A stretch of 64,000 bases of DNA from Chryseobacterium fluminis (GCF_026314945.1 NZ_CP111121.1:4092001-4156000), one strand, 5' to 3'; shown: positions 36,204 through 46,401, numbered from the stretch's first letter. Notes: generated by a model from the sequence alone, not told the origin. Numbers and translations: made by a program.

Positions 36204-37238
36204 ATGAAGAATGTAGAATATATTATCGTGGGAGACGGCTATGCAGCCCTGTTCTTTGCCCATCAGCTGATTAAAAACAACAGGACTTTTGTTCTCTTTT
36301 CGGAAGAGAGAAAAAGTGCTTCACAGGTTTCTGCAGGGATCATCAACCCTGTTGTTCTTAAAAAATTCACTACATTCTGGAAAGCTCAGGAGCAGATCGA
36401 TTTCCTTAAAAATGTTTTAAAAGAAATTGAGTCGTATACCGGAGAAAATTATCTGATCGAAGCACCTATTCACAGAATCTTTCATGATGAGAATGAACAG
36501 AAGCTGTGGCTTAAAAAATCAGATCATGATGAACTTACCCAGTTTCTTGATAAAAAAATTGATCACATAGAGGGTATAAAAAACGAATATCATTCAGGAA
36601 AGGTTAACCAGTCTGCCAGACTTAATGTAAATGGATTTTTCACGGGTTTATTTGATTTTTTAAAAAGAAATTCTCACTTTGTAAGCGAAAAATTCGATTA
36701 TACCAAGATTGATCCTGATAATTCGGTGTATAAAGATTTTAAATACAGAAATATAATCTTCTGTGAAGGAATGGGAGTAAAGGCAAACCCTTTTTTTTCG
36801 GAGATTAAAGTGGAGGCTAATAAAGGCCATCATATTAAAGTAGCATTATCTGAAAACATTCATGAAAATATCACCATTAAAAAGAAGCATTTTTTATTTC
36901 CTACCCATAACGGGATTTATTTCTATGGCGGAACCTATGACAGGGAGCAGCTTCATCATCACGTAGATGATTCTGCCGTTGAACAGCTGATCAGGGGCCT
37001 GTCTGAATTTTACCCTTACGATTTTGAGGTTAAAGAGGTTAATTTCGGTTTCAGGCCTACAGTAAAAGACCGGAGGCCGATAATAGGAAGCCATTCCCAA
37101 TATACAAATCTGCACGTTTTTAACGGTCTGGGAGCAAGAGGAATTCTAAATGGATGCTACTTTTCAAAAAGCCTGTTTGATTATATTGAATTTAAAGTGC
37201 CTTTGCACGAAGAAATTTCGGCAGACCGGTTTAGATAA
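36204..37238 (+). CDS. FAD-dependent amine-oxidase-like oxidoreductase
   Basis: 344 aa. The N-terminal Rossmann fold has YIIVGDGYAALFFAHQL (GxGxxA, a variant of GxGxxG). A DAO-like domain follows (SAGIINPVVLKKFTTFWKAQ, NIIFCEGMGVKANPFF, FRPTVKDRRPIIGSH and FNGLGARGILNG). A cytosolic flavin oxidase, substrate unknown. It directly follows gldN, but the terminator lies only 3 bases from its start, so expression may rely on readthrough or an internal promoter. Confidence 0.85.
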   Translation: MKNVEYIIVGDGYAALFFAHQLIKNNRTFVLFSEERKSASQVSAGIINPVVLKKFTTFWKAQEQIDFLKNVLKEIESYTGENYLIEAPIHRIFHDENEQKLWLKKSDHDELTQFLDKKIDHIEGIKNEYHSGKVNQSARLNVNGFFTGLFDFLKRNSHFVSEKFDYTKIDPDNSVYKDFKYRNIIFCEGMGVKANPFFSEIKVEANKGHHIKVALSENIHENITIKKKHFLFPTHNGIYFYGGTYDREQLHHHVDDSAVEQLIRGLSEFYPYDFEVKEVNFGFRPTVKDRRPIIGSHSQYTNLHVFNGLGARGILNGCYFSKSLFDYIEFKVPLHEEISADRFR

Positions 37239-37398
37239 TTGATGTTCAGTCAGGTCATATTAAAGATCCTGTTATCCAATGCCGAAATCAATATATCTAA
37301 ACAGTTCGTTGAATGACAAATCACCTCAAAGCTGAATAAAAATACCACGTCATCTCCAAATGGCACGAAAATCCATGTAGTAAACATAAAAGTATACT

Positions 37399-37656
37399 AT
37401 GAATGAAAATGTCTTAGGTATTGTTGCAGGAATCCTTACTTCAGTATCCATGATTCCACAGCTTATAAAAGTTCTTAAGGATAAAAATGTCAATGATTTG
37501 TCTTGGGTGATGCTTCTTGTTCTCATCACCGGGGTTTCGTTATGGGTTTGGTATGGCGTTGTTAAAGATGAGTGGCCGATCATTCTGTCCAATGCATTTT
37601 CTGTAATGGTTAATATAAGTCTGCTTATCTGTTATATGCTGTATAAAAAGTCTTAA
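37399..37656 (+). CDS. SemiSWEET sugar transporter
   Basis: 85 aa with three TM helices. The PQ-loop SVSMIPQLIKVLKDKNV, central LVLITGVSLWVWYGVV and C-terminal NAFSVMVNISLLICYML are as in bacterial SemiSWEETs. Works as a homodimer to pass disaccharides. No sugar gene is adjacent. Confidence 0.9.
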   Translation: MNENVLGIVAGILTSVSMIPQLIKVLKDKNVNDLSWVMLLVLITGVSLWVWYGVVKDEWPIILSNAFSVMVNISLLICYMLYKKS

Positions 37657-37731
37657 TGCCTATATTTTAGATAACAGGCCTCAATTATTTAAAATAAGGA
37701 TTAATCTTTTAATACTTTCGCTAAAAAGCAA

Positions 37732-37760
37732 AAGTCACTTTACGGAATGTAGAGTGACTT
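37732..37760 (-). terminator. Terminator of the META-domain gene
   Basis: AAGTCACTTTAC and GTAGAGTGACTT pair over 12 bases with one wobble. On the minus strand the stem is followed by a T-rich stretch, fitting the gene at 37791. Confidence 0.6.
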
Positions 37761-37790
37761 CATTATGTTGATGTGTTTTATGAAAATGAA

Positions 37791-38231
37791 TTATTGCTGC
37801 CGTACAAATTTTGCCAGAGGAGCCATTTTTGCTTTGTTAAGACTCAGTGTGTCACCATTCACAGTATAATTGTCAGCAGCCAGCAGGGCTTTGGTAAATA
37901 ACTGCTCTGTAGCAAGATCCTCACATGCGATCATCGTAGACATTCCCTGATTGAATTTTATCCGCATAACATCGGGCTTTAGTTCAAAAGTTCCGCTTAC
38001 GCCGTTACATCCTCCGTTACCTTCATACCTCATATCAGGCATGTTCAGCTTAAAGTAAGGGTTACTGTCAGCGTTGACCAAGACGACGGGTTTGCCGTTA
38101 ATTTCAGTAAGCTTCCATGTTTTTCCGGTAATGTCATTGGAAGGCTGGGCCGAAGATGCCGTTCTGCTTATACAAGAAGTTAGTGCAATTCCTAAAAGTA
38201 GGACAGATAGATGGCTGAATACATTTTTCAT
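37791..38231 (-). CDS. META-domain (HslJ-like) lipoprotein
   Basis: 146 aa. The start is ATG at 38231 (MKNVFSHLSVLLLGIALTSC, lipid Cys near residue 20); a TTG three codons upstream is possible but poorer. The META domain is clear: GKTWKLTEINGKPV, EGNGGCNGVSGTFEL and MSTMIACEDLATEQLFTKAL. Members related to HslJ are linked to stress or novobiocin resistance, but no role is proven here. Confidence 0.9.
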   Translation of the reverse strand: MKNVFSHLSVLLLGIALTSCISRTASSAQPSNDITGKTWKLTEINGKPVVLVNADSNPYFKLNMPDMRYEGNGGCNGVSGTFELKPDVMRIKFNQGMSTMIACEDLATEQLFTKALLAADNYTVNGDTLSLNKAKMAPLAKFVRQQ

Positions 38232-38271
38232 AAGCTTCAATTTTATTATTTAGTTTAAAAAAATTGATATG

Positions 38272-38670
38272 CTAATAAGATGCCATCTTGGTAGATTCTG
38301 ACGAACGGCTTTTTTTAGAGCGAAACAGAACCATGTCGTAATCTCTTTTCAGAAAAATAATATTTCCATGGATATTGGAGTATTGGTATTCTGAATTGTG
38401 AGCAGTGTATTCAGGAAGACTTTCATTCTTTTTAAGCTCATAAGTGTTACCGTCCAAACGTATCGTTGCCGTATTTTTTGTATGATTGATAATGACCTCC
38501 ATCTGTTCTCCCAAATCATTGCTGAAAACCTCTTTTGTGGTTTCATTCTCCGTATGTACAGTATTTACGGGTGTTGTTAAGATGGTTTCCGTTTCCTTGC
38601 CTGAATGTTTGCATGCTATAACAGAAAATAATAGAAATACTGTTGCAAAAATTAATAATAATTTTTTCAT
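38272..38670 (-). CDS. Small lipoprotein, possibly MliC-like
   Basis: 132 aa from ATG 38670 (MKKLLLIFATVFLLFSVIAC); the open frame to 38715 is not used. Lipobox FSVIAC, then a Ser/Thr linker and a beta-sandwich-like domain (MEVIINHTKNTATIRLDGNT, YELKKNESLPEYTAHNSEYQ, NIHGNIIFLKRDYDMVLFRS) that resembles the MliC lysozyme-inhibitor pattern. The resemblance is suggestive only. Confidence 0.65.
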   Translation of the reverse strand: MKKLLLIFATVFLLFSVIACKHSGKETETILTTPVNTVHTENETTKEVFSNDLGEQMEVIINHTKNTATIRLDGNTYELKKNESLPEYTAHNSEYQYSNIHGNIIFLKRDYDMVLFRSKKSRSSESTKMASY

Positions 38671-39483
38671 ATGATAAGTGATTTTTAGATGGTGTGTACT
38701 AGTGATAATATTCATTAAATATACAAAAAATAATATAAAAATGTTAAATTTTAATAATTTAATTATAATAATTCATTCGTATTCATGAATAATTCCTTTT
38801 CATGAAACAGTCTTTTTTTGTCCGTAGCGGTTTAGCAAAAAAGGAACAAAGTATACTGTTCCTTTTGAAGTTTGTGTTTCTAGAATCTTTATTACTGACA
38901 AAACCAGTTTTAAGAAAGCTTAATAATCTCTGATAGAATTTATCTGGTTTATCTACCGGCTTGGGAAAATCCGGCTACAGAGAAAAAAACCTCTTATAAA
39001 ATAATTTCTTTTCATGCATCATATTTAAGTTTATCTTAAAGTCATTTTAAGTTCAGTCCCGCTGTGCCATTTCACATCAGGGGGATTAATTTATTGTAAA
39101 GATAAGATATATTATCAAATACATGTTAATAATTCATAATAATTTCTATTAATATTACGATAATTTAATTTTTAGTATCATTTTTTTCAATTAGGTAAAA
39201 TAAAATTGAGAACATTAAAATTATAATCAGTATATTTTAAGTTAAATGTTGAAATATGATGATAAATATTAATAAATTGATCCTGGTGGTAGAGTGTTAA
39301 CTATTTGGATACAGTCTAATAGAAGATCGCGGCTCCAGTCATTGTGCAATAACAATTGGAAATTAGAGGTTTATGCTGCTAAGGTGCATTTTAATAGCAT
39401 TCAGATAATTTAAAGGAGCGTTAAATAATGTTAATATATATCCTGACCATAAAATTACTCATCTCCGTTTTTATTCTAAAGCT
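38671..39483. other. Long AT-rich intergenic region with one hairpin
   Basis: About 810 bases with no supported gene. The only feature seen is a terminator-like hairpin at 38839-38866 (AAAAGGAAC and GTTCCTTTT, 9 bp) with no open frame before it. Probably a degenerated gene remnant or a small untranslated transcript. Confidence 0.35.
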
Positions 39484-39491
39484 TACCTTTG
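39484..39491 (+). promoter_or_regulatory. -7 promoter element very close to a start codon
   Basis: TACCTTTG matches TAnnTTTG and ends 10 bases before the ATG at 39502, so the transcript would have only a few leader bases. Confidence 0.5.
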
Positions 39492-39501
39492 TGGCTTAAT
39501 T

Positions 39502-39897
39502 ATGAGAAATTATATCGTATACTTTTTGACAAGTCTTTTCCTGCTATTCGTAGTGGAGAGCAAAATTAACGTCAAAACGTTACGCAATGATTATAACAGT
39601 CATACTTGTCATCAATTACCTAAAAGAGCGAACCGCTTAAACCAGACGTACGAAAAACTTTCTGTACAGCAGGCGTCTGATGATGCAGGGAATTCCTATT
39701 CTTTAGAGCTCACTGAAGACGATTTTCAATGGTCGGATACTACTTTTCAGACCACAGTTCTGCTAACCAGTATTTTTACCCTGGTATACATTTTCGGTTT
39801 AGAAAGTTTTAAGAGAGCTAAGCCTGTCATTCATGGTTTTCCAGCTCATTTTGCTTCCATAAAAAGATTTATCCTGATTCGTTCGATCAGAATTTAA
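39502..39897 (+). CDS. Hypothetical membrane protein upstream of RND operon
   Basis: 131 aa. An N-terminal hydrophobic segment (YFLTSLFLLFVVES) and a second at residues about 85-103 (TTVLLTSIFTLVYIFGL). Cys-poor, with a basic C terminus (SIKRFILIRSIRI). No family is recognised. 145 bases upstream of the RND operon; a link to that operon is speculative. Confidence 0.55.
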   Translation: MRNYIVYFLTSLFLLFVVESKINVKTLRNDYNSHTCHQLPKRANRLNQTYEKLSVQQASDDAGNSYSLELTEDDFQWSDTTFQTTVLLTSIFTLVYIFGLESFKRAKPVIHGFPAHFASIKRFILIRSIRI

Positions 39898-40042
39898 AAA
39901 ATTCCATTTTTTCAATCTGTTTTCTGCTGACTGTTCGGCAGGAAAGAAGGTGCGTTGTGTCCGCCGGTAATCATCACATCGCCTTTTTTCTCATTACCCT
40001 TTTCATTTTAAAACATTAACGATTTATATAAACTCCAGAATT

Positions 40043-41125
40043 ATGATCAAGAGAGTTGTCGCAAGTATTGCGCTAAGCAGTCTTTTATTGTTCAGCTGTA
40101 ACAAGAAAAAAGAAGAAAAAGAAGAAGTGTCAGTTTATCCTGTAACCACTCCGGTGATGATGGATACCGTGATTGACAAAGAATTTGTAGCTCAGATCAG
40201 ATCCGTCAAGAACATTGAAGTCCGTGCACAGGAAAAAGGTTTTCTTGAGAAGATCTATGTAGACGAAGGACAGTACGTTCATCAGGGACAAGTATTGTTC
40301 CAGATTATGCCCAAGCTGTATCAGGCAGAGTTACTGAAAGCCCAGGCAGAAGTAGCCCAGGCTACCATCGAGCTGAAAAATGCAAGTACGTTAGCCAACA
40401 GCAACATTGTTTCTAAAAACGAAAGATCAATGGCCAAAGCTAAATTGGATGCAGCCAATGCAGAAGCAAACCTGGCTCAGACGCATTTGTCATTTACCAA
40501 TATTAAAGCTCCGTTTTCAGGGATTATCAACAGGTTACCCCTGAAACTGGGAAGTTTGGTCGATGAAGGCGATTTGCTGACCTCCTTATCGGATAACAAT
40601 GAGGTCTATACCTATTTCAATGTTTCAGAACCGGAATATCTTAATTATCAGATGCATGCAGCCGACAGAGGAAGCAATCAGATTTCTTTAGTCATGGCAA
40701 ACGGAGATATTTACCCTCAGAAAGGTGAAGTTCAGACGATCGAAGGAGAGTTTGATAACGAGACAGGAAATATTGCATTCCGTGCGAAATTCCCGAATCC
40801 GGATAAATTATTAAGAAACGGAGAAACCGGAAAAGTAAGAATGACTTTACCTTTAAAAAATGCGATGATCATTCCTCAGAAAGCAACCTATGAAATTCAG
40901 GATCAGAAATATGTTTTCGTGGTTGGAAAAGACGGGGTGGCAAGATCTAAAAATATAAAAGTAGCTTATGAGCTTCCGGATGTTTATGTAGTCGGTTCAG
41001 GCCTGGCAACAGGAGACAGGATCTTGCTGGAAGGAGTACAGAAAGTGAAGGACGATCAGAAAGTTAAAGTTAAAGCACAGGATCCCAAAAGAGTTCTTCA
41101 GTCATTGAAATTAAAAGCAGAGTAG
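40043..41125 (+). CDS. RND efflux periplasmic adaptor lipoprotein
   Basis: 360 aa. Signal and lipobox ALSSLLLFSC (Cys19). Membrane-fusion-protein layout: NIEVRAQEKGFLEKIYVDEG then YVHQGQVLFQI (lipoyl half), a coiled-coil hairpin (YQAELLKAQAEVAQATIELK), then FTNIKAPFSGIINRLPLKLG and a beta-barrel with LRNGETGKVRM. Partner of the two genes downstream; forms an AcrAB-TolC-like pump. Confidence 0.93.
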   Translation: MIKRVVASIALSSLLLFSCNKKKEEKEEVSVYPVTTPVMMDTVIDKEFVAQIRSVKNIEVRAQEKGFLEKIYVDEGQYVHQGQVLFQIMPKLYQAELLKAQAEVAQATIELKNASTLANSNIVSKNERSMAKAKLDAANAEANLAQTHLSFTNIKAPFSGIINRLPLKLGSLVDEGDLLTSLSDNNEVYTYFNVSEPEYLNYQMHAADRGSNQISLVMANGDIYPQKGEVQTIEGEFDNETGNIAFRAKFPNPDKLLRNGETGKVRMTLPLKNAMIIPQKATYEIQDQKYVFVVGKDGVARSKNIKVAYELPDVYVVGSGLATGDRILLEGVQKVKDDQKVKVKAQDPKRVLQSLKLKAE

Positions 41126-41148
41126 GACTCTATAAATGAAGCAGTATT

Positions 41149-44100
41149 ATGTTTAAGAAATTCATTCGCAGACCCGTTCTGTCTATCGTAATCTCATTGA
41201 TTATCGTATTTATGGGAGTTTTATCACTTGTAAAACTTCCCGTAACACAATTTCCGTCTATCTCACCGCCAAAAGTAAATATCACCGCAGAATATCCGGG
41301 AGCCAACAACGAATTGTTGGTCAAATCCGTGGTTATTCCGCTGGAAAGAGGTTTAAATGGTGTTCCGGGCATGAAATATATGACTTCCGACGCCGGAAAC
41401 GACGGGGAAGCCTCCATTCAGGTAGTTTTTGATCTGGGAACCGACCCGAACGTAGCCGCCGTCAATGTTCAGAACCGAGTATCTTCGGTTGTCAATAAAC
41501 TTCCGCCGCTGGTGGTACGTGAAGGGGTGAAGATTACCCGTGAAGAGCCCAATATGCTGATGTATATTAATTTATACAGCGACGATCCGAAAGCTGACCA
41601 GAAATTCCTTTTCAACTATGCAGACATCAATGTTATGTCTGAATTGAGAAGGGTAGGTGGTGTAGGTTTTGCAGACATCCTGGGAACAAGGGAATATGCG
41701 ATGCGTATCTGGCTTAAACCTGACCGGTTAACGGCTTACAGCATCTCAGCAGATGAAGTAATGGAATCATTAAATGCACAGAGTCTTGAAGCATCACCTG
41801 GAAAAACCGGTGAAAGTTCGGGAAAAAGATCACAGTCATTTGAATATATTTTAAAATATCCGGGCCGTTTCAATAATGAAAAGGATTATGGTAATATTAT
41901 CCTTAAAGCAAAAACAGACGGGAAATTTGTAAGGCTGAAAGATGTTGCCGATATTGAATTCGGTTCTTCAATGTATGATATTTACTCTACATTGAACGGA
42001 AAACCTTCTGCAGCAATTACGGTAAAGCAATCTTACGGTTCCAATGCCAGTGATGTAATCAAAAATGTAAAAACCCTGATGGCCGAGCTGCAGAAAACCA
42101 GCTTTCCGAAAGGAATGCATTACGACATCAGTTATGATGTATCAAGATTCCTGGATGCCTCGATTGAAAAAGTAATACACACCTTATTTGAAGCCTTTAT
42201 ACTGGTAGCCATTGTTGTATTTCTTTTCCTGGGAGACTGGCGATCCACCTTAATTCCTGCCATTGCAGTTCCGGTATCGCTGGTCGGTACTTTTGCGATC
42301 ATGTCCGCTTTTGGTATTACGCTGAATATGATTTCACTTTTTGCTTTGGTAATGGCCATCGGGGTTGTCGTGGATGATGCGATCGTGGTGATTGAAGCCG
42401 TGCACGCTAAGATGGAAGAGAAACATCTGTCTCCGCTGAAGGCGACCGAGGAAGCGATGCACGAAATCAGCGGAGCGATTATCGCCATTACTCTGGTAAT
42501 GGCATCTGTATTCATTCCTATTGCATTTATGTCCGGTCCGGTGGGAGTATTTTACCGACAGTTCTCCATTACGATGGCTTCTGCGATTATCCTTTCGGGG
42601 GTTGTGGCCCTAACCCTGACGCCTGCTTTATGTGCCCTGATCCTAAAAAATAATCATGGAAAAGCAAGGAAAAGAACGCCAATTACCATTTTCTTAGGTA
42701 AGTTTAATAATTTATTTACGAAAGGAGCAGGAAAGTATGAGAAAATGTTAAATAAAACGGTTAAAAAGAAAACATTTACTCTGCCGTTATTATTGGCATT
42801 CTGTGCCTGTACATTTTTCTTAAGTAACTCACTGCCTTCAGGATTTATTCCGGCAGAAGACCAGGGGATGATCTATGCCATTATTCAGACGCCTCCGGGT
42901 TCTACCCTGGAAAGAACCAATCAGATTGCAAAGGAGCTGCTTAGGGAGTCTGAAGGTATCGACGGCGTACAGTCTGTCTCGTCATTGGCGGGTTACGAAA
43001 TCCTAACGGAAGGAACAGGTTCCAACTCAGGGACCTGCCTGATTAACCTTAAAAGTTGGGAGGAACGTTCGGAATCTGCTGCAGAAATTATCGAAAAGCT
43101 TGAAGAAAAAGCTAAAAATATTCCGGGAGCCAATATAGAGTTCTTCCAGCCGCCATCCATTCCGGGATATGGAGCAGCCGGTGGTTTCGAACTCCGTTTG
43201 CTTGATAAGGCCGGAAGCGGTGATTATCAGAAAATGGAGAAGGTGAGCAACGACTTCGTGACCGAACTGAAAAAGCGTCCTGAACTGGGATCTGCATTTA
43301 CCTTCTATTCTGCAAGTTTCCCGCAGTATATGCTGAAAATTGACAATGACCTGGCTGAACAGAAAGGAGTGACCATCGAAAAAGCCATGGACAATTTATC
43401 GACGCTGATTGGCTCGAATTATGAAACGAGTTTCATCCGTTTCGACAGGCCATATAAGGTGATTGTTCAGGCGGGACCGCAATATCGTGCATTACCGACG
43501 GATTTATTAAAATTATATGTTAAAAATGATAAGGACCAGATGGTTCCGTACTCAGATTTCATGCACCTGGAAAAAGTGTACGGCTTATCAGAAATTACAA
43601 GACATAATATGTATAATTCTGCTGAAGTAAGCGGAACCCCTGCCCCGGGCTACAGTTCCGGACAGGCGATCGCAGCGATAAAAGAAGTAGCAGACAAGAC
43701 GCTTCCGAGAGGTTTCGGCATCGACTGGGCGGGGATTTCAAAAGATGAAGTGAGTCGTGGAAATGAAGCAATATTTATCTTCCTGGTGTGTTTGGGATTC
43801 GTTTATCTGATCCTTGCTGCACAGTATGAGAGTTTTATTCTTCCGTTACCGGTGATTTTATCTTTACCCACAGGTATTTTTGGAGCCTTTTTATGTCTGA
43901 AGTTACTGGGATTGGAAAACAACATTTATGCCCAGGTGGCCATGGTAATGCTGATTGGTTTATTAGGTAAAAATGCCGTATTGATTGTTGAGTTTGCGGT
44001 GCAGAAGAAGGCAGAAGAAGGTATTCCGGTGGCACAGGCAGCTATTGAAGGAGCTGCGATCCGTTTCCGTCCGATTTTAATGACCTCATTTGCCTTCATT

Positions 44101-44343
44101 GCGGGACTGATTCCCCTTGTAATGGCAACCGGACCCGGAGCGATCGGTAACCGGACCATCGGTACAGCGGCGGCAGGAGGAATGTTGATCGGAACCATAT
44201 TCGGATTAATGATCATTCCGGGATTATATTACATTTTCGGAACGATTGCGGATAAATCCAAGCTGGCACGATATGAAGAGGAAAACCCTCTTACAGAACA
44301 AACAGAACCTTATCAACACGACAACAAACATGAAGATTTATAA
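41149..44343 (+). CDS. RND efflux inner-membrane permease (HAE1-like)
   Basis: 1064 aa, standard for HAE1 pumps. Begins FKKFIRRPVLSIVISLIIVF with the first TM and KLPVTQFPSISPPKVNITAE porter start. TM4 motif GVVVDDAIVVIEAVHA holds the proton-relay Asp pair. Two repeats of six TM each, with large periplasmic porter loops. Uses proton motive force to expel drugs, dyes or detergents; substrate unknown. Its stop overlaps the next start by 14 bases. Confidence 0.96.
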   Translation: MFKKFIRRPVLSIVISLIIVFMGVLSLVKLPVTQFPSISPPKVNITAEYPGANNELLVKSVVIPLERGLNGVPGMKYMTSDAGNDGEASIQVVFDLGTDPNVAAVNVQNRVSSVVNKLPPLVVREGVKITREEPNMLMYINLYSDDPKADQKFLFNYADINVMSELRRVGGVGFADILGTREYAMRIWLKPDRLTAYSISADEVMESLNAQSLEASPGKTGESSGKRSQSFEYILKYPGRFNNEKDYGNIILKAKTDGKFVRLKDVADIEFGSSMYDIYSTLNGKPSAAITVKQSYGSNASDVIKNVKTLMAELQKTSFPKGMHYDISYDVSRFLDASIEKVIHTLFEAFILVAIVVFLFLGDWRSTLIPAIAVPVSLVGTFAIMSAFGITLNMISLFALVMAIGVVVDDAIVVIEAVHAKMEEKHLSPLKATEEAMHEISGAIIAITLVMASVFIPIAFMSGPVGVFYRQFSITMASAIILSGVVALTLTPALCALILKNNHGKARKRTPITIFLGKFNNLFTKGAGKYEKMLNKTVKKKTFTLPLLLAFCACTFFLSNSLPSGFIPAEDQGMIYAIIQTPPGSTLERTNQIAKELLRESEGIDGVQSVSSLAGYEILTEGTGSNSGTCLINLKSWEERSESAAEIIEKLEEKAKNIPGANIEFFQPPSIPGYGAAGGFELRLLDKAGSGDYQKMEKVSNDFVTELKKRPELGSAFTFYSASFPQYMLKIDNDLAEQKGVTIEKAMDNLSTLIGSNYETSFIRFDRPYKVIVQAGPQYRALPTDLLKLYVKNDKDQMVPYSDFMHLEKVYGLSEITRHNMYNSAEVSGTPAPGYSSGQAIAAIKEVADKTLPRGFGIDWAGISKDEVSRGNEAIFIFLVCLGFVYLILAAQYESFILPLPVILSLPTGIFGAFLCLKLLGLENNIYAQVAMVMLIGLLGKNAVLIVEFAVQKKAEEGIPVAQAAIEGAAIRFRPILMTSFAFIAGLIPLVMATGPGAIGNRTIGTAAAGGMLIGTIFGLMIIPGLYYIFGTIADKSKLARYEEENPLTEQTEPYQHDNKHEDL

Positions 44344-45772
44344 TAAATATATAGCAGCCATTGCTTTATCGCTTGTCTTAGCAAGCTGTAAGGCACCCAT
44401 GGCAACGGTTATAAAAGATGAGGTAAAAGAAAATGTGCCTCAGAATTTTAATCAGGAAGAACAGGCAGATGCCAATAACAACAGCGGAACAACTCCATGG
44501 AGACAATTTTTCACGGATCCGAATCTGGTGGCTTTAATTGAGACCGCTTTAAAAAACAATCAGGAATTAATGATCACCCTGCAGGAAATTGAAATTGCAA
44601 AAAGCGGGGTTTTAGCTAAAAAAGGAAGGCTGACACCCACTGTTTCTGCAGGATTGGGAGCCGGAGTTTCAAAAGTAGGACGCTACACAAGTGAAGGAGC
44701 AGGGGACGCCAGTACAGAGATCGAGCCCGGAAAAAAGATGCCGGATCCGCTTGGAAATTTTGAAGGTGGATTAACGGCAAACTGGGAGATCGACATCTGG
44801 AAAAAACTGAGAACAGAAAAAGAATCTGCCGTAGCCCATTATCTTTCAACAGTGGAAGGGAAGAATTTTGTCCTTTCAAATTTGATTGAGGAGGTTGCAG
44901 ATAATTACTATGAACTGTTGGCTCTGGATAATCAGCTGGATATCATTCAGCAGTATACCCAACTTCAGCAGAGAGCTCTGGAAATATCAAAAATTCAGAA
45001 AGAAGCTGCGGCGGCAACTGAACTGGCAGTGAAAAAGTTCGAGGCAGAACTGGCAAAATCAAAAGCATCAGCCTATACTATCCGTCAGGAAATTACTGAA
45101 AAGGAAAATCAGATCAATGCGCTTTGCGGTCGCTATCCGCAGACCATTGTGAGAACGAAAGAAGATTTTATGACCATTATTCCGCAAACGGTATATACAG
45201 GAATTCCGTCACAGTTATTGGCGAACCGTCCTGATATCAAACAGGCAGAACTGGAATTGAAATCAGCAAAATTAGACGTAGAAGCCGCAAGAAAAGAATT
45301 TTATCCTTCACTGGAGATTTCTGCAACTTTGGGATTAGAAGCATTTAAGCCTTCTTATCTGGTAAAATTACCGGAATCTGTTGCAACCAGTCTGGCTGGA
45401 GAATTGGCCGGTCCGCTCATTAATAAAAGTGCGATAAAAGCGAATTTCCAGACGGCGGATGCAAGACAGATCCAGTCCTTGTACGAATATGACAAAACGA
45501 TTCTGAATGCGTATTTAGATGTTGCCAATTTAATGTCTAAAGTGAAAAACATAGATCAGTATTACAAGTTGAAGTCCGAACAGGCAACGGCTTTGGACCA
45601 ATCTATCGATATTGCGAATCAGCTGTTCCGGAACTCAAGAGCAGACTATCTGGAAGTTCTTCTGAACCAGAGGGATGCCCTTGATGCGAAAATGGAATTG
45701 GTTGAAGCAAAACAGAAACAGCTGAGTACAGTTGTTGATATTTATAAGAGCTTAGGCGGAGGCTGGAAGTGA
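44330..45772 (+). CDS. Outer-membrane efflux protein (TolC-like lipoprotein)
   Basis: 480 aa from the ATG at 44330 (MKIYNKYIAAIALSLVLASC), giving a lipobox with Cys20; the longer frame to 44246 lies within the permease gene. Two OEP repeats, each with the helix-rich LANRPDIKQAELELKSAKLD and GLEAFKPSYLVKLPESVATS-type words. Completes the tripartite RND pump in the outer membrane. NodT family, judging by the N-terminal lipid anchor. Confidence 0.94.
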   Translation: MKIYNKYIAAIALSLVLASCKAPMATVIKDEVKENVPQNFNQEEQADANNNSGTTPWRQFFTDPNLVALIETALKNNQELMITLQEIEIAKSGVLAKKGRLTPTVSAGLGAGVSKVGRYTSEGAGDASTEIEPGKKMPDPLGNFEGGLTANWEIDIWKKLRTEKESAVAHYLSTVEGKNFVLSNLIEEVADNYYELLALDNQLDIIQQYTQLQQRALEISKIQKEAAAATELAVKKFEAELAKSKASAYTIRQEITEKENQINALCGRYPQTIVRTKEDFMTIIPQTVYTGIPSQLLANRPDIKQAELELKSAKLDVEAARKEFYPSLEISATLGLEAFKPSYLVKLPESVATSLAGELAGPLINKSAIKANFQTADARQIQSLYEYDKTILNAYLDVANLMSKVKNIDQYYKLKSEQATALDQSIDIANQLFRNSRADYLEVLLNQRDALDAKMELVEAKQKQLSTVVDIYKSLGGGWK

Positions 45773-45798
45773 TTGTAAATCCTTAATGTTTTAAAAAG

Positions 45799-45830
45799 AA
45801 AAGAGGCTATCCAAACGGGCAGTCTCTTTT
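45799..45830 (+). terminator. Terminator of the RND efflux operon
   Basis: AAAAGAGGCT and AGTCTCTTTT form a 10-bp stem with one wobble around a 12-base loop, ending in T bases. Confidence 0.6.
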
Positions 45831-46401
45831 CGGTTTAAGGATAGAACTTGTCTTTAAGGCTCCTGTTAAGGAATCTGTCAAAATTTACCTGCAGGACATT
45901 AACCAACTAAAATATGTTTTCAGGTTATTAGTTTGTTATATGATAAATGGTTATTAGTTTTTAAAAAAATAAAATGACAAAAACCAGACTTCTGTAGGTA
46001 TTGGATCACCATAAAGAAGGTCTGCATTGATCATCATTAGTTTCGAAATAATTTTTAGTCAGATTTGTGTTTTATCGATTTAATTATTTCAAAAAAAAGT
46101 GTTTTATAATGCAACTAACTTTAATGTCATTTCTTAATGAGCGCCATGCAGGTAATTTTGTTTTAAATTCTGAACCGAAATTATCATCTTGATCTGACAA
46201 AAAAAAGTACTTATGGTCTCTATTCGTGAATTAAGACGTCCTAATTGATGAATTGGATTAATTTAATCAGTTGATTAATAACATATTGAATAGTGATTCC
46301 ATATCCATGGAGCTCTAAATGTTAATTCCCGATTCTATGGCAAAAAACTAAGGTATTTTGTGTATTTTTGACTCCTGATCAGACCTTGAATAACTAGTAA
46401 C
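45831..46401. other. AT-rich intergenic region before the AraC-type regulator
   Basis: 570 bases without a supported gene. TATTTTTG (46363-46370) fits the flavobacterial -7 element and lies 31 bases before the regulator start. The rest shows nothing clear. Confidence 0.4.

Noticed and set aside
41130-41417. Minus-strand frame inside the RND permease gene
   Set aside because: Lies opposite a complete, conserved permease; no independent evidence.
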